From Herbiconiux daphne (lineage in GTDB: Bacteria > Actinomycetota > Actinomycetes > Actinomycetales > Microbacteriaceae): a DNA stretch of 64,000 nucleotides. Below the pieces are notes generated by a model. It searched no databases and was not told where the DNA came from. It saw only the letters and a list, made by a program, of their open reading frames with translations. The stretch's first letter is position 1. Every line of letters starts with the position of its first letter. Location: positions 434,001 through 498,000 of the forward strand of contig NZ_JANLCJ010000001.1 of assembly GCF_024979295.1 (NCBI RefSeq). The letters are read 5' to 3'. The position numbers and the translations under genes were made by a program. This document shows, piece after piece, positions 55,652 to 64,000 of this stretch.

Positions 55652-57242
55652 CGGAACAGACACTCCGAACCACGACGACCTCACCCGCCCGGTTCTCGTC
55701 GTCGACTTCGGTGCGCAGTATGCGCAGCTGATCGCCCGGCGCGTTCGCGAGGCGAGCGTCTATTCCGAGATCGTGCCGCACTCGATCAGCGCCGACGAGG
55801 TGGCCGCCAAGAACCCGGTGGGCATCGTGCTGAGCGGTGGGCCGTCGAGTGTCTACGAAGAGGGTGCGCCCGAGTTCGACCCGGCGATCTTCGACCTCGG
55901 CATTCCGGTGATGGGCATCTGCTACGGCTTCCAGGTGATGGCGAAGGCCCTCGGCGGCGAGGTCGCGAAGACGGGCGCCCGCGAATACGGCTCGACCGAC
56001 ATGGCCGTCGACGGCCAGGGCGGTTCGCTGCTCGGCGAGCAGCCCACGGAGCAGACCGTCTGGATGAGCCACGGCGACTCGGTGGTGCAGGCCCCCGAGG
56101 GCTTCGACGTGCTCGCGAGCACCTCATCGACACCGGTTGCCGCGTTCGCGAACCCCGACCGCGGCCTCTACGGCGTGCAGTGGCACCCCGAGGTGAGGCA
56201 CACGCAATACGGCCAGACCGTGATCGAGAACTTCCTGCACCGCGCCGCCGGCATCCCGGCCGACTGGAACCCGGGCAACGTCATCGCCGACCAGGTCGCC
56301 GCCATCCAGGCTCAGGTCGGCGACGGCAAGGTCATCTGCGCCCTCTCCGGCGGCGTCGACTCGGCGGTCGCCGGCGCGCTCGTGCACAAGGCGGTCGGCG
56401 ATCAGCTGGTGTGCGTGTTCGTCGACCACGGTCTGCTGCGCGAGGGCGAGCGGCGGCAGGTCGAAGAAGACTACGTGGCCTCCACCGGAGTGCGCCTGGT
56501 CACCATCGATGCCCGCGAACAGTTCTTGACCGCTCTCGCCGGCGTGAGCGACCCCGAGCAGAAGCGCAAGATCATCGGGCGCGAGTTCATCCGCACCTTC
56601 GAAAAGGCCCAGGCCGACCTCGTGGCCGAGGCCGCGGCAGACGGCGACCCCATCCGGTTCCTCGTGCAGGGCACCCTCTACCCCGACGTGGTGGAGTCGG
56701 GCGGCGGCAGCGGCACCGCGAACATCAAGAGCCACCACAACGTGGGCGGCCTGCCCGAAGACCTGCAGTTCGAGCTCGTGGAGCCGCTGCGCGCGTTGTT
56801 CAAAGACGAGGTGCGCGCCATCGGCCGCGAACTCGGCCTTCCGGAGCAGATCGTGGGGCGGCAGCCGTTCCCCGGCCCCGGCCTCGGCATCCGCATCGTG
56901 GGCGAGGTGACGGCCGAGCGCCTCGACCTGTTGCGTCACGCCGACGCCATCGTGCGCGCCGAGCTGACCGCAGCGGGCCTCGACAGCGAGATCTGGCAGT
57001 GCCCGGTCGTGCTGCTCGCCGACGTGCGCTCGGTGGGTGTGCAGGGCGACGGCCGCACCTACGGCCACCCGATCGTGCTGCGCCCGGTCTCGAGCGAAGA
57101 CGCCATGACGGCCGACTGGACGCGGTTGCCCTACGACGTGCTGGCGCGCATCTCGAACCGCATCACCAACGAGGTCACCGGGGTCAACCGGGTCGTGCTC
57201 GACGTCACGTCGAAGCCGCCGGGAACCATCGAGTGGGAGTGA
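55647..57242 (+). CDS. guaA: GMP synthase (glutamine-hydrolysing), probable AUU start
   Basis: About 531 residues. The glutaminase domain begins [21 protein letters not shown], with the nucleophile Cys in GICYGFQ; the synthetase domain has the P-loop [10 protein letters not shown], and the C terminus ends [11 protein letters not shown]. It aminates XMP to GMP. There is no ATG, GTG or TTG close to the conserved N terminus: the only in-frame one is GTG 55605, deep inside DUF3817 and without a binding site. ATT at 55647 has GGAGG (55636-55640) six bases upstream and overlaps the DUF3817 stop (ATTAG), so I place the start there. Confidence 0.93.
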   Translation: MSGTDTPNHDDLTRPVLVVDFGAQYAQLIARRVREASVYSEIVPHSISADEVAAKNPVGIVLSGGPSSVYEEGAPEFDPAIFDLGIPVMGICYGFQVMAKALGGEVAKTGAREYGSTDMAVDGQGGSLLGEQPTEQTVWMSHGDSVVQAPEGFDVLASTSSTPVAAFANPDRGLYGVQWHPEVRHTQYGQTVIENFLHRAAGIPADWNPGNVIADQVAAIQAQVGDGKVICALSGGVDSAVAGALVHKAVGDQLVCVFVDHGLLREGERRQVEEDYVASTGVRLVTIDAREQFLTALAGVSDPEQKRKIIGREFIRTFEKAQADLVAEAAADGDPIRFLVQGTLYPDVVESGGGSGTANIKSHHNVGGLPEDLQFELVEPLRALFKDEVRAIGRELGLPEQIVGRQPFPGPGLGIRIVGEVTAERLDLLRHADAIVRAELTAAGLDSEIWQCPVVLLADVRSVGVQGDGRTYGHPIVLRPVSSEDAMTADWTRLPYDVLARISNRITNEVTGVNRVVLDVTSKPPGTIEWE

Positions 57243-57261
57243 CGCTCGAGGCTCGACCTCG

Positions 57262-58311
57262 CTAGAGCGCCGGTGGTGGATTCGTCTGCCGCCGGCGTTT
57301 CTCTGGCCACGGGCGTTGCGTGGTGACCCGGCTCACCACCCACTCCAACGGGCCCTGCTCGAAGCGGAGTCGCCAGAGACTCGCGGCGAGCACCGTGGGA
57401 ACAGCGAGCCCTACGAACAGCGGCAGGTTCTGCCAGCCGAGGAAGCCGCCCGGGTGGTCGACGATCGTGATGTAGACCCAGATCACGACGATCTGCAGCG
57501 TGTAGACGGTGAGGGGCATCGACCCGGCGGCCGCGAGCGGGTAGAGCAGACGCTCGGCGATGCGGCGCATCCGCGGAGGTGCCGATGCCGTCAGCCCGAC
57601 CAGCGCCCCGATCACGGCGACAGCCACGCCGCCCGAGGCCAACACCTCGGCGGTGGTGTCGTCGTGCGCCAGAACCGGATGCCCGACGGCGGCGGCGATC
57701 GAGTAGGCGCCGGCGGCGACGAGCGCGCCGAGCACGACGAGCGCGAGCTGTGTGACGGGGCGGCGCAGGTCGGAGCGCGCGACCAGGATGCCCACGGCGA
57801 TGTAGGCGAGCCAGACGGGCGCGGGGTAGGCCTCGATCAGCCAGCGGAGCGGGAAGTAGGCCCACGCGCTCTCGACCACGCTCTCGGCCGGGCCGGTGGC
57901 CGCCTCGACCGCGGCATCGACAGCGTCGACCGCTACGGGGCCGAGGAGGGCGCTCACGGCGGCGATCGCGGCGATGGCCCACCGTGGCGCGAAGAGCAGC
58001 GGGATCGCGACGACGAACAGCAACCCGTAGGTGTCGAGGATGATGGCGACGGGAGTGTCGAACGCCGTGAGAGCCAGGCCCAGCACGACGAGCACGACGC
58101 CTCGGAGGGCGACCACCCGCGCCACCCGGCCGCGGTCTTCGCGACCGACGCGGCTCGCGCCGCCCGACATCAGGCCGAGCGAGACTCCGGCGATGGTGGC
58201 GAAGAGAATCGAGGAGCGCCCGTCGAACACCGTCTCGGCGTCGCCCTCGGGCACGGTGTGGGCGAAGAGCATGCCGACCAGGGCGAGGCCACGGGCGATG
58301 TCGAGCCCCAC
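57262..58311 (-). CDS. DUF418/YeiB-like multi-pass membrane protein
   Basis: 349 residues from a GTG. It begins VGLDIARGLALVGMLFAHTVPEG, the entry helix of the DUF418/heparan-acyltransferase-like family, and has about nine to ten helices. A C-terminal RPLTVYTLQIVVIWVY-like helix (MPLTVYTLQIV) supports DUF418. Members are thought to handle acyl groups or small wall precursors, but none is proven. No earlier start codon exists in frame before the neighbouring gene's stop. Confidence 0.75.
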   Translation of the reverse strand: MGLDIARGLALVGMLFAHTVPEGDAETVFDGRSSILFATIAGVSLGLMSGGASRVGREDRGRVARVVALRGVVLVVLGLALTAFDTPVAIILDTYGLLFVVAIPLLFAPRWAIAAIAAVSALLGPVAVDAVDAAVEAATGPAESVVESAWAYFPLRWLIEAYPAPVWLAYIAVGILVARSDLRRPVTQLALVVLGALVAAGAYSIAAAVGHPVLAHDDTTAEVLASGGVAVAVIGALVGLTASAPPRMRRIAERLLYPLAAAGSMPLTVYTLQIVVIWVYITIVDHPGGFLGWQNLPLFVGLAVPTVLAASLWRLRFEQGPLEWVVSRVTTQRPWPEKRRRQTNPPPAL

Positions 58312-58361
58312 GATGCGCGAGCGGCCACCGGTCGCTCGCCGGGAACGGAGCCGGAAACGCG

Positions 58362-58393
58362 GAACGGGGCCGTCCGTGTGGACGACCCCGTTC
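58362..58393 (-). terminator. Terminator of the Bax-inhibitor-1 family gene
   Basis: GAACGGGGCCGTCC (58362-58375) pairs with GGACGACCCCGTTC (58380-58393) with one mismatch and a GTGT loop. It follows the stop at 58415 on the minus strand and overlaps the promoter zone of the DUF418-like gene. Confidence 0.6.
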
Positions 58394-58414
58394 TCGCGGA
58401 TGATGGCTCCCGCG

Positions 58415-59245
58415 TCAGTTTCGGAAGATGGCGATGATGCGCAGCAGCTCGAGGTAGAGCCAGACGAGCGTCACGACCAGGCCGAAGGCGGCCGACCAGC
58501 CGTACTTGCGCGGTGCGCCCGACTTGACCCCGCGCTGGATGGCGTCGAAGTCGAGAACGAGCGAGTAGGCCGCGAGGATGACGGCGAACACGCCGATCAC
58601 GAGGCCGAGCGGGATGCCGAAGATCTCGACGCCGCGCAGGCCGAAGGCGTTCGGAACAGCGCCCGTGATCATCAGCACGAAGTTGATGAGCGAGAACACC
58701 GCGTAGCCGACGATCGCGATCAGGAAGACCTTGGTCGCCCGCTTCGACGCGCGTACCTTGCCGCTCGCGAACAGCGCCAGCGTGACGCCGAAGACCGCGA
58801 AGGTGGCGAGCACGGCCTGCAGCACGATGCCCGACCAGCGAGCCTCGAAGAAGCCCGACAGGGCGCCGACCGCGAGGCCCTCGAGGCCCGCGTAGAGCAG
58901 GATGAGAGGAACCGACGGCTCGCGCTTGACGGCGTTGACGATGCCGAGCACGAGACCGCCGACGATGCCGACGATCATCAGCCCGATGCCGAGCGGCGTG
59001 GGGGCGGGGAAGTTGGTGAGGAAGCCGGCGGCCGCGCCGACGAGCAGCACGACGAACATGCCGACCGTCTTGACGATCACGTCGTCGTAGCTCATGCGGT
59101 CGGTCTGCGCGGGCGTGGCCGCGGGGCTGTTGTAGAGCTCCTGCAGGCCCTCGGCCGAGATGGTCGGGGTCTGGGTCGCAGCCGCTTTGCCGTTGAAGAT
59201 CGGGTTGCGGGCGAAGGCGGGATTGCTCGAGGTGGGTTCTGCCAT
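58415..59245 (-). CDS. Bax inhibitor-1/YccA family membrane protein
   Basis: 276 residues from the ATG at 59245. A soluble N-terminal region of about 55 residues precedes seven membrane helices; SYDDVIVKTVGMFVVLLVGAAAGF and the C-terminal WLYLELLRIIAIFRN match the BI-1 family, which in bacteria includes pH-gated calcium leak channels. No partner is encoded nearby. Confidence 0.88.
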   Translation of the reverse strand: MAEPTSSNPAFARNPIFNGKAAATQTPTISAEGLQELYNSPAATPAQTDRMSYDDVIVKTVGMFVVLLVGAAAGFLTNFPAPTPLGIGLMIVGIVGGLVLGIVNAVKREPSVPLILLYAGLEGLAVGALSGFFEARWSGIVLQAVLATFAVFGVTLALFASGKVRASKRATKVFLIAIVGYAVFSLINFVLMITGAVPNAFGLRGVEIFGIPLGLVIGVFAVILAAYSLVLDFDAIQRGVKSGAPRKYGWSAAFGLVVTLVWLYLELLRIIAIFRN

Positions 59246-59382
59246 GTCAGTCTCTTCTGTGTGTCGAACGTGAACGTGGACACCCTTTAACTTAGTGCAC
59301 CCTGGGCTCGTGATCGCTGGTAATCCGCTTGATTCGGGCCTGCGCGAGACGCCCTGGGCGAACGCGCGGGGCGCCCTCGGCG

Positions 59383-59388
59383 TAGCGT
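59383..59388 (+). promoter_or_regulatory. Leaderless -10 box (TAGCGT) of the phosphodiesterase gene
   Basis: TAGCGT ends six bases before GTG 59395 and abuts GTG 59389; the six-base spacing favours 59395. Confidence 0.5.
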
Positions 59389-59394
59389 GTGAGG

Positions 59395-60429
59395 GTGACT
59401 CCGCTCCCACCCGCACGCCCCCTCGTCATCGGCCACCGCGGTGCCAGCGGCTACCGCCCCGAGCACACGGCCTCGGCCTATGAACTCGCGTTCGCGTTGG
59501 GCGCCGACGCCGTGGAGCCCGACGTCGTGCTGTCGCTCGACGGTGTGCCGGTCGTGCGCCACGAGAACGAGATCTCGGGAACGACCGACGTCTCGACCCG
59601 GGGCGAGTTCGCGAGCCGCCGCACGACGAAGTCGGTCGACGGCGAGGCTCTGAGCGGGTGGTTCACCGAGGATTTCACCTGGGCGGAGCTGGGCACCCTG
59701 AAGGCCCGGGAGCGGCTGCCGGCGATCCGCCCGTCGAGTGCGAGCTTCGACGACCGGTTCGGCATCCTGCGCCTCTCCGACGTGCTGAAGATCGTCGACG
59801 ACTGCGCAAGCGAGCAGGGCGTCGCCCGGTCGGCGGTCGTGGAGCTGAAGCACGCGACCTATTTCGACTCGATCGGACTGCCGCTCGGCGAGATCGTGGC
59901 CGCGGAACTCGCCGACGCAGGGTGGAGCGAGCGGCCGGAGCAGCTCGTCGTGGAGTCGTTCGAGAAGACGGTGCTCGCGGGGCTGGCTGCCGCGGGGCTG
60001 CCGGCGCGGTATGTGTTCTTGCTCGAGGCATCCGGTGCCCCCTTCGACGAGATCGCGCGGTCGGGCGCGAAGGCGCGCGACTACGCGGCGTTCCTCACCG
60101 ATGACGGCCTCGCTGCGCTGGCGGCCGAGGTCGACGGAATCAGCCTCGACACCGCGCTCATCGTGCCGCGCGACCTCACCGGGGCTGCGCACGCGCCCTC
60201 GGATGTCGTTCACCGCGCACACGCCGCCGGACTCGACGTCTTCACCTGGACCCTCCGCGCCGAGAACCGATTTCTGCCCCGCAACTACCGGATCGGTCAC
60301 GACAAGGCCGCTCACGGTCAATGGGAGCAGTACTTCCGCTCGGTTCTCGAATCGGGGGTGGACGGGGTGTTCGCCGACCAGCCCGATCTCGCGGTCGCCG
60401 CTCGCAGCGCTGTCGGTGGTGCGGCCTAA
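59395..60429 (+). CDS. Glycerophosphodiester phosphodiesterase
   Basis: 344 residues from the GTG at 59395. GHRGASGYRPEHT holds the catalytic His and Arg, with PEHT in place of the more usual PENT; EPDVVLSLDGVPVVRHENEISGTTDV contains the metal ligands and the second histidine. The length and the ISGTTDV motif fit the longer GlpQ-like group. It hydrolyses glycerophosphodiesters to glycerol-3-phosphate, which the GlpD encoded at 50525 can use. There is no signal peptide, so it acts in the cytoplasm. Confidence 0.9.
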   Translation: MTPLPPARPLVIGHRGASGYRPEHTASAYELAFALGADAVEPDVVLSLDGVPVVRHENEISGTTDVSTRGEFASRRTTKSVDGEALSGWFTEDFTWAELGTLKARERLPAIRPSSASFDDRFGILRLSDVLKIVDDCASEQGVARSAVVELKHATYFDSIGLPLGEIVAAELADAGWSERPEQLVVESFEKTVLAGLAAAGLPARYVFLLEASGAPFDEIARSGAKARDYAAFLTDDGLAALAAEVDGISLDTALIVPRDLTGAAHAPSDVVHRAHAAGLDVFTWTLRAENRFLPRNYRIGHDKAAHGQWEQYFRSVLESGVDGVFADQPDLAVAARSAVGGAA

Positions 60430-60432
60430 ACT
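60427..60432 (+). promoter_or_regulatory. -10 box (TAAACT) of pcrA
   Basis: TAAACT overlaps the phosphodiesterase stop and ends nine bases before the ATG at 60442, allowing almost no leader. Confidence 0.45.
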
Positions 60433-60441
60433 TGGTGCAGC

Positions 60442-62856
60442 ATGAGCGACACCACCGAATCGACAACCAGGGGCATTCGCCCGATCATCGTCGGCGGCCC
60501 CGGCGTGCAGGGCGACGACGATGAGCTGCTCGACGGGCTGAACCCCGAGCAGCGCGAGGCCGTCGTCTACCGCGGGCCGGCGCTGCTCATCGTCGCGGGC
60601 GCCGGCAGTGGCAAGACCCGCGTGCTCACCCACCGCATCGCGAGCCTCATCAAGGGGGGCGAGGCGTGGCCGAGCCAGATCCTCGCCATCACCTTCACGA
60701 ACAAGGCGGCGGCCGAGATGCGTGAGCGCGTCGCGCACCTGCTGGGCCAGGTGGCGGAGGGCATGTGGATCTCGACGTTCCACTCGGCGTGCGTGCGCAT
60801 CCTGCGTCGCGAGGCCGAGAACTTCGGGTTCACCAAGAGCTTCACCATCTACGACTCGCAGGATTCGCGGGCGCTCGTCAAGCGCATCATCAAAGACCTG
60901 CAGGCCGACACCTTCGGGTTCACCGTCTCGCAGGTCACCGGCAAGATCTCGAAGCTCAAGAACGAACTCTCCGACGCCGACACCTACGCTCGCCAGGCGA
61001 ACTTCTCCGACCCGCAAGACGCGATGTTCGTCGAGATCTTCCGCGCCTACTCCCGCGCGTTGCGCGAGGCGAACGCGTTCGACTTCGACGACCTGATCAG
61101 CCAGACCGTGTTCCTCTTCCGCGCGTTCCCGCAGGTGGCCGAGAAATACCAGCGGCGGTTCCGTCACATCCTGGTCGACGAGTACCAAGACACCAACCAC
61201 GCCCAGTACGCCCTGATCCGTGAGCTGACCCGGCCACCGCAGTCGAACGAATTGGCCGGCATCCAGTCGTTCGCCGGCGGAGGGGCCTCGCTCACCGTGG
61301 TGGGCGACTCGGACCAGTCGATCTACGCGTTCCGCGGCGCCGACATCCGCAACATCGTCGAGTTCGAGCGCGACTTCCCCGGGGCGACCGTGGTGCTGCT
61401 CGAGCAGAACTACCGGTCGACGCAGAACATCCTCTCGGCCGCGAACGCCGTCATCTCGAACAACTTCGACCGCAAAGACAAGAAGCTGTGGACGGCGGTG
61501 GGCGACGGCGACAAGATCATCGGCTTCACCGGCTATTCGGGTCACGACGAGGCCCAGTTCGTCGCCGACGAGATCGCCAAGCTCCACGACGGCGGCATGC
61601 CCTACAACCAGATCGCCGTGTTCTACCGCACCAACTCGCAGACCAGAGCGTTGGAGGAGATCTTCATCCGCTCCGCGCTGCCCTACCGCGTTCTGGGGGG
61701 CACGAAGTTCTATGAGCGCGCCGAGATCAAAGACGCGATGGCCTACCTCACCGCGGTGGCCAACCCTTTCGACGGGCTCGCGTTGCGGCGCATCCTGAAC
61801 ACCCCGAAGCGCGGCATCGGCCCCGCCACCGAGACCCAGCTGGCGTCGTATGCCGAGCGTGAGAACGTGACCTACCGCGAGGCGATGCGGCGTGCGGGCG
61901 ACCTCGGGCTCGGGCCGAAGGTGACCGGCGCCATCCTGCAGCTGGCCACGCTGCTCGATGAGGCGACCGAACTGATCGACCCCGACCGGCCCGGTGGGCA
62001 GGCTCCGGTGAGTGAGGTGCTCGCCCTGCTGATGGAGAAGAGCGCCTACGTCACCACGCTGCGCGCCAGTCGTGACCCGCAAGACGAAGCGCGCGCCGAG
62101 AACGTCGAAGAGCTTCTGGCGGTGACGAAGGAGTTCAACCGCAACAACCCCGACGGCACGCTGCTCGACTTCTTGACCGAGGTGTCGCTCGTGGCGGCGG
62201 TCGACGACCTCGACGACAGCAGCGGCACCGTGTCGCTGATGACGCTGCACACGGCGAAAGGCCTGGAATACGACGCCGTGTTCTTGACCGGTGTCGAAGA
62301 AGACCTGCTGCCGCACCGGATGTCGGCCGGTGAGCCCGGTGGGCCGGCCGAGGAGCGCCGGCTCTTCTACGTCGGCATCACCCGTGCCCGCAAGCGCCTC
62401 TTTCTCTCGCTGGCCATGACGCGCGCACAGTTCGGTGAGACGGCCGTCGCCATGCCGAGCCGGTATCTGCAGGAGATTCCGGCCGAACTGGTGGAGTGGA
62501 TCCAGTCGCCCGGCATGGCCACCTCGCGGGGTGGCACCGAGCCCCGGGCGCTGAACGCCTCTCGCGGGCGATCGTCGTATGGCGGCGGATCGCGCTGGGG
62601 CAGCGACTCGGGCTACGGCATTCCCCCGGCACCCCCGAAGCCGAAGACGGAGTGGGCGAACCGCGTCACCGGCCAGGTGCGCGACAACGGCGACCTCGAG
62701 CTCGTGCCGGGCGACCGCATCCGCCACACCGATTTCGGCGAGGGCCGGGTGAACCAGGTGACCGGCGTCGGGCCGAAGCGGGTTGCTCATGTGCAGTTCG
62801 AGGCGGCCGGGCCGAAGAAGCTGCTGATCAAGATCGCTCCGATCGAGAAGATCTGA
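60442..62856 (+). CDS. pcrA: ATP-dependent DNA helicase PcrA/UvrD
   Basis: 804 residues. Superfamily 1A motifs in order: LNPEQREAV (Q motif), VAGAGSGKTRVL (Walker A, about 51-62), ITFTNKAAAEM, LVDEYQDTNHAQY (Walker B), GDSDQSIYAFRGAD, QNYRSTQNIL, LMTLHTAKGLEYDAVF and YVGITRARKRLF. The C-terminal tail ends in a Tudor-like fold (DRIRHTDFGEGRV). It unwinds DNA during repair and removes RNA polymerase or RecA. Confidence 0.97.
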   Translation: MSDTTESTTRGIRPIIVGGPGVQGDDDELLDGLNPEQREAVVYRGPALLIVAGAGSGKTRVLTHRIASLIKGGEAWPSQILAITFTNKAAAEMRERVAHLLGQVAEGMWISTFHSACVRILRREAENFGFTKSFTIYDSQDSRALVKRIIKDLQADTFGFTVSQVTGKISKLKNELSDADTYARQANFSDPQDAMFVEIFRAYSRALREANAFDFDDLISQTVFLFRAFPQVAEKYQRRFRHILVDEYQDTNHAQYALIRELTRPPQSNELAGIQSFAGGGASLTVVGDSDQSIYAFRGADIRNIVEFERDFPGATVVLLEQNYRSTQNILSAANAVISNNFDRKDKKLWTAVGDGDKIIGFTGYSGHDEAQFVADEIAKLHDGGMPYNQIAVFYRTNSQTRALEEIFIRSALPYRVLGGTKFYERAEIKDAMAYLTAVANPFDGLALRRILNTPKRGIGPATETQLASYAERENVTYREAMRRAGDLGLGPKVTGAILQLATLLDEATELIDPDRPGGQAPVSEVLALLMEKSAYVTTLRASRDPQDEARAENVEELLAVTKEFNRNNPDGTLLDFLTEVSLVAAVDDLDDSSGTVSLMTLHTAKGLEYDAVFLTGVEEDLLPHRMSAGEPGGPAEERRLFYVGITRARKRLFLSLAMTRAQFGETAVAMPSRYLQEIPAELVEWIQSPGMATSRGGTEPRALNASRGRSSYGGGSRWGSDSGYGIPPAPPKPKTEWANRVTGQVRDNGDLELVPGDRIRHTDFGEGRVNQVTGVGPKRVAHVQFEAAGPKKLLIKIAPIEKI

Positions 62857-64000
62857 CCGCGCGGTTCCCGTCGGGGCCTGACGCCGCTGCCGTGCGAGCG
62901 ACGGCCACGAGGCCGACCACGGCCAGACCGATCACGATGAGGCCGACCGACAGGGCGACCGCGACAGCGCTCGGCTCGCCCGCCACGCCGGTGCGGGCGA
63001 GTGCTGTCACCGGCGGCGCGGGGGTCACCGGCACTGCGGGAGCGGTCGCCGGAGGCGTCGGCGGTGCCGTGGGCGTCGGCGTCGCAGGCGGCGCCGCGAA
63101 CTCCACCGACTCCGACGCGTGCACCCGGGTGTCGCTCACCGGCGGAACGAGTGGCCCCAGACCCGACGAACTCAGCCCGGGCCCTGCGGGCGACGCCGCG
63201 ACCGACGACGTCTCTCCACCATTCTCGTCGGGCGTCGCGGAACCGCTCGAGGCGTCCCCCGACGTGGTCTCGAAGACGAAGTAGTAGAAGCCCGGCTTCG
63301 TCACCGAGATGCACGGAGTGCGGTGGGTGCCGTCGGTGGCCACGCGCGTGGTGACCGCGCCGGCGACGGGGAACCCCTCCCAGCCGGCGGGCGTGCTCTC
63401 GGCTTCCGGTGCCACGCCCAAGGGGCCGATCAGCGTCGATCTCACGACGACGGGATCGATGCCCGACGGGAGCCCTGTGACCGTCAGGCTGTCGCTGATG
63501 CACGTCTTCTGCTTCACCTCGTTCGCCGAGGCCGTCGTCTCGATGCGCGGCTCCGCCGGCACGAGGGTGGTCTCCGTCGCCACTCCGAAAGGCGACGTCC
63601 AGCCGGTCAACCGGTCGCGACCGCGATCGACGGGGGTTCGCGCCGGATCGATCGAGTCGACCCACACGTAGTAACCCGGGGTCGGGACGACGCACGGCGG
63701 CGTCTCGTAGACACCTGGGCCCGTGTCGACCTCGACCTCCACGGAGCAGACCTCCGGGGCGTCGGCCGGCATGGAATCGGCCTCGACCGGAGGCGTGGAG
63801 AACGGGCCCAGCAGCCTGCTCTCGATCACCACCGGGATGAGTTCGAGGGTGCCGCCGGCGGCTCGGTAGACCCCCCACTCCTTTCCGGTCTTCGACTCCG
63901 GGTGCACGCCCAGGTGGAGGGTGTCGGTGAGCTCGTCTCCAGGACGGGCAGTCGTCGAGCTCGAGGTGGTCTGCACGAGCGGCCGGAACGGCAGAGCGGT
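62828..64000 (-). CDS. Wall-anchored LARTG surface protein, 5' end outside window
   Basis: 390 visible residues; the frame stays open past the window edge. Two or three repeats of about 110 residues occur, each with SPFGVATET- or GPLGVAPEA-like turns and a GYYVW or GFYYF strand (PTPGYYVWVDSID; TKPGFYYFVFETT), each with a pair of Cys. A Pro/Thr/Ala-rich stalk is followed by LARTG (62987-63001), a hydrophobic helix and a basic tail of about 25 residues. This is a sortase signal with LARTG for LPxTG. The ligand is unknown. The last codons overlap the end of pcrA by 29 bp. Confidence 0.8.
   Translation of the reverse strand, partial: TALPFRPLVQTTSSSTTARPGDELTDTLHLGVHPESKTGKEWGVYRAAGGTLELIPVVIESRLLGPFSTPPVEADSMPADAPEVCSVEVEVDTGPGVYETPPCVVPTPGYYVWVDSIDPARTPVDRGRDRLTGWTSPFGVATETTLVPAEPRIETTASANEVKQKTCISDSLTVTGLPSGIDPVVVRSTLIGPLGVAPEAESTPAGWEGFPVAGAVTTRVATDGTHRTPCISVTKPGFYYFVFETTSGDASSGSATPDENGGETSSVAASPAGPGLSSSGLGPLVPPVSDTRVHASESVEFAAPPATPTPTAPPTPPATAPAVPVTPAPPVTALARTGVAGEPSAVAVALSVGLIVIGLAVVGLVAVARTAAASGPDGNRAVRSSRSERS

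Noticed and set aside
59287..62790. A 1167-codon minus-strand frame opposite the phosphodiesterase and pcrA
   Set aside because: Arg/Leu/Val-rich composition without motifs; both plus-strand genes are certain.

Overview
The window is a 64-kb piece of a high-GC actinobacterial chromosome. Several things point to the family Microbacteriaceae: the gene order (S10/spc/alpha ribosomal clusters, truA, rplM-rpsI, glmM, coaA, glmS, acpS, alr, tsaE-tsaB-rimI-tsaD, groES, guaB, guaB3, guaA), the absence of rpsN and rpsD from their usual slots, an HrcA/CIRCE-controlled groES, and many leaderless promoters. Genus cannot be fixed from the sequence. I see no rRNA, tRNA, CRISPR array, prophage or insertion sequence. 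No gene-free stretch exceeds 300 bases.

Layout. 1-1123: tail of a type IB topoisomerase and a fructosamine-kinase-like gene. 1144-13988: one long ribosomal unit (rpsJ to rplO, then secY, adk, map). 14023-21695: a complete mannitol phosphotransferase locus (activator MtlR, a small EIIB-like protein, HPr, Enzyme I, EIICB, EIIA, mannitol-1-phosphate dehydrogenase) sitting where most actinobacteria run straight from map to infA. 21696-24965: infA, rpmJ, rpsM, rpsK, rpoA, rplQ. 25025-28476: truA, rplM, rpsI, glmM. 28488-28561: a 74-bp near-perfect palindrome between convergent glmM and coaA. 28582-36994: cell-wall precursor and tRNA t6A genes (coaA, glmS, acpS, two alanine racemases in tandem, tsaE, tsaB, rimI, tsaD). 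37121-39695: two DUF4190 membrane proteins, a THUMP-like methyltransferase, and groES behind two CIRCE operators. 39789-47481: RarD permease, a shortened LivK paralogue, LivK, and a convergent livH-M-G-F operon. 47685-57242: guaB, guaB3, glpD, a KhtTU-type K+/H+ antiporter pair, SURF1, DUF3817, guaA. 57262-64000: a DUF418-type membrane protein, a Bax-inhibitor-1 family protein, a glycerophosphodiester phosphodiesterase, PcrA helicase and the 3' part of an LARTG surface protein.

Working together: the ribosomal clusters supply translation, RNA polymerase alpha and the Sec channel. The mtl locus carries the general PTS proteins together with the mannitol-specific ones, so it may feed all PTS transport in the cell. 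The Liv locus is a full branched-chain amino-acid ABC importer whose LivK promoter carries a GlnR-like dyad, suggesting nitrogen control. guaB and guaA make GMP.

Most worth following up: a cysteine-free GuaB3; an internally deleted LivK paralogue next to full LivK; a LivH permease with a secreted beta-sandwich-like domain at its N terminus; a probable AUU start for guaA; a 15-bp sequence shared by the infA and rplM promoters; a structured rpsM leader; the long palindrome; and ribosomal proteins L15, L17 and L29 carrying long low-complexity tails.
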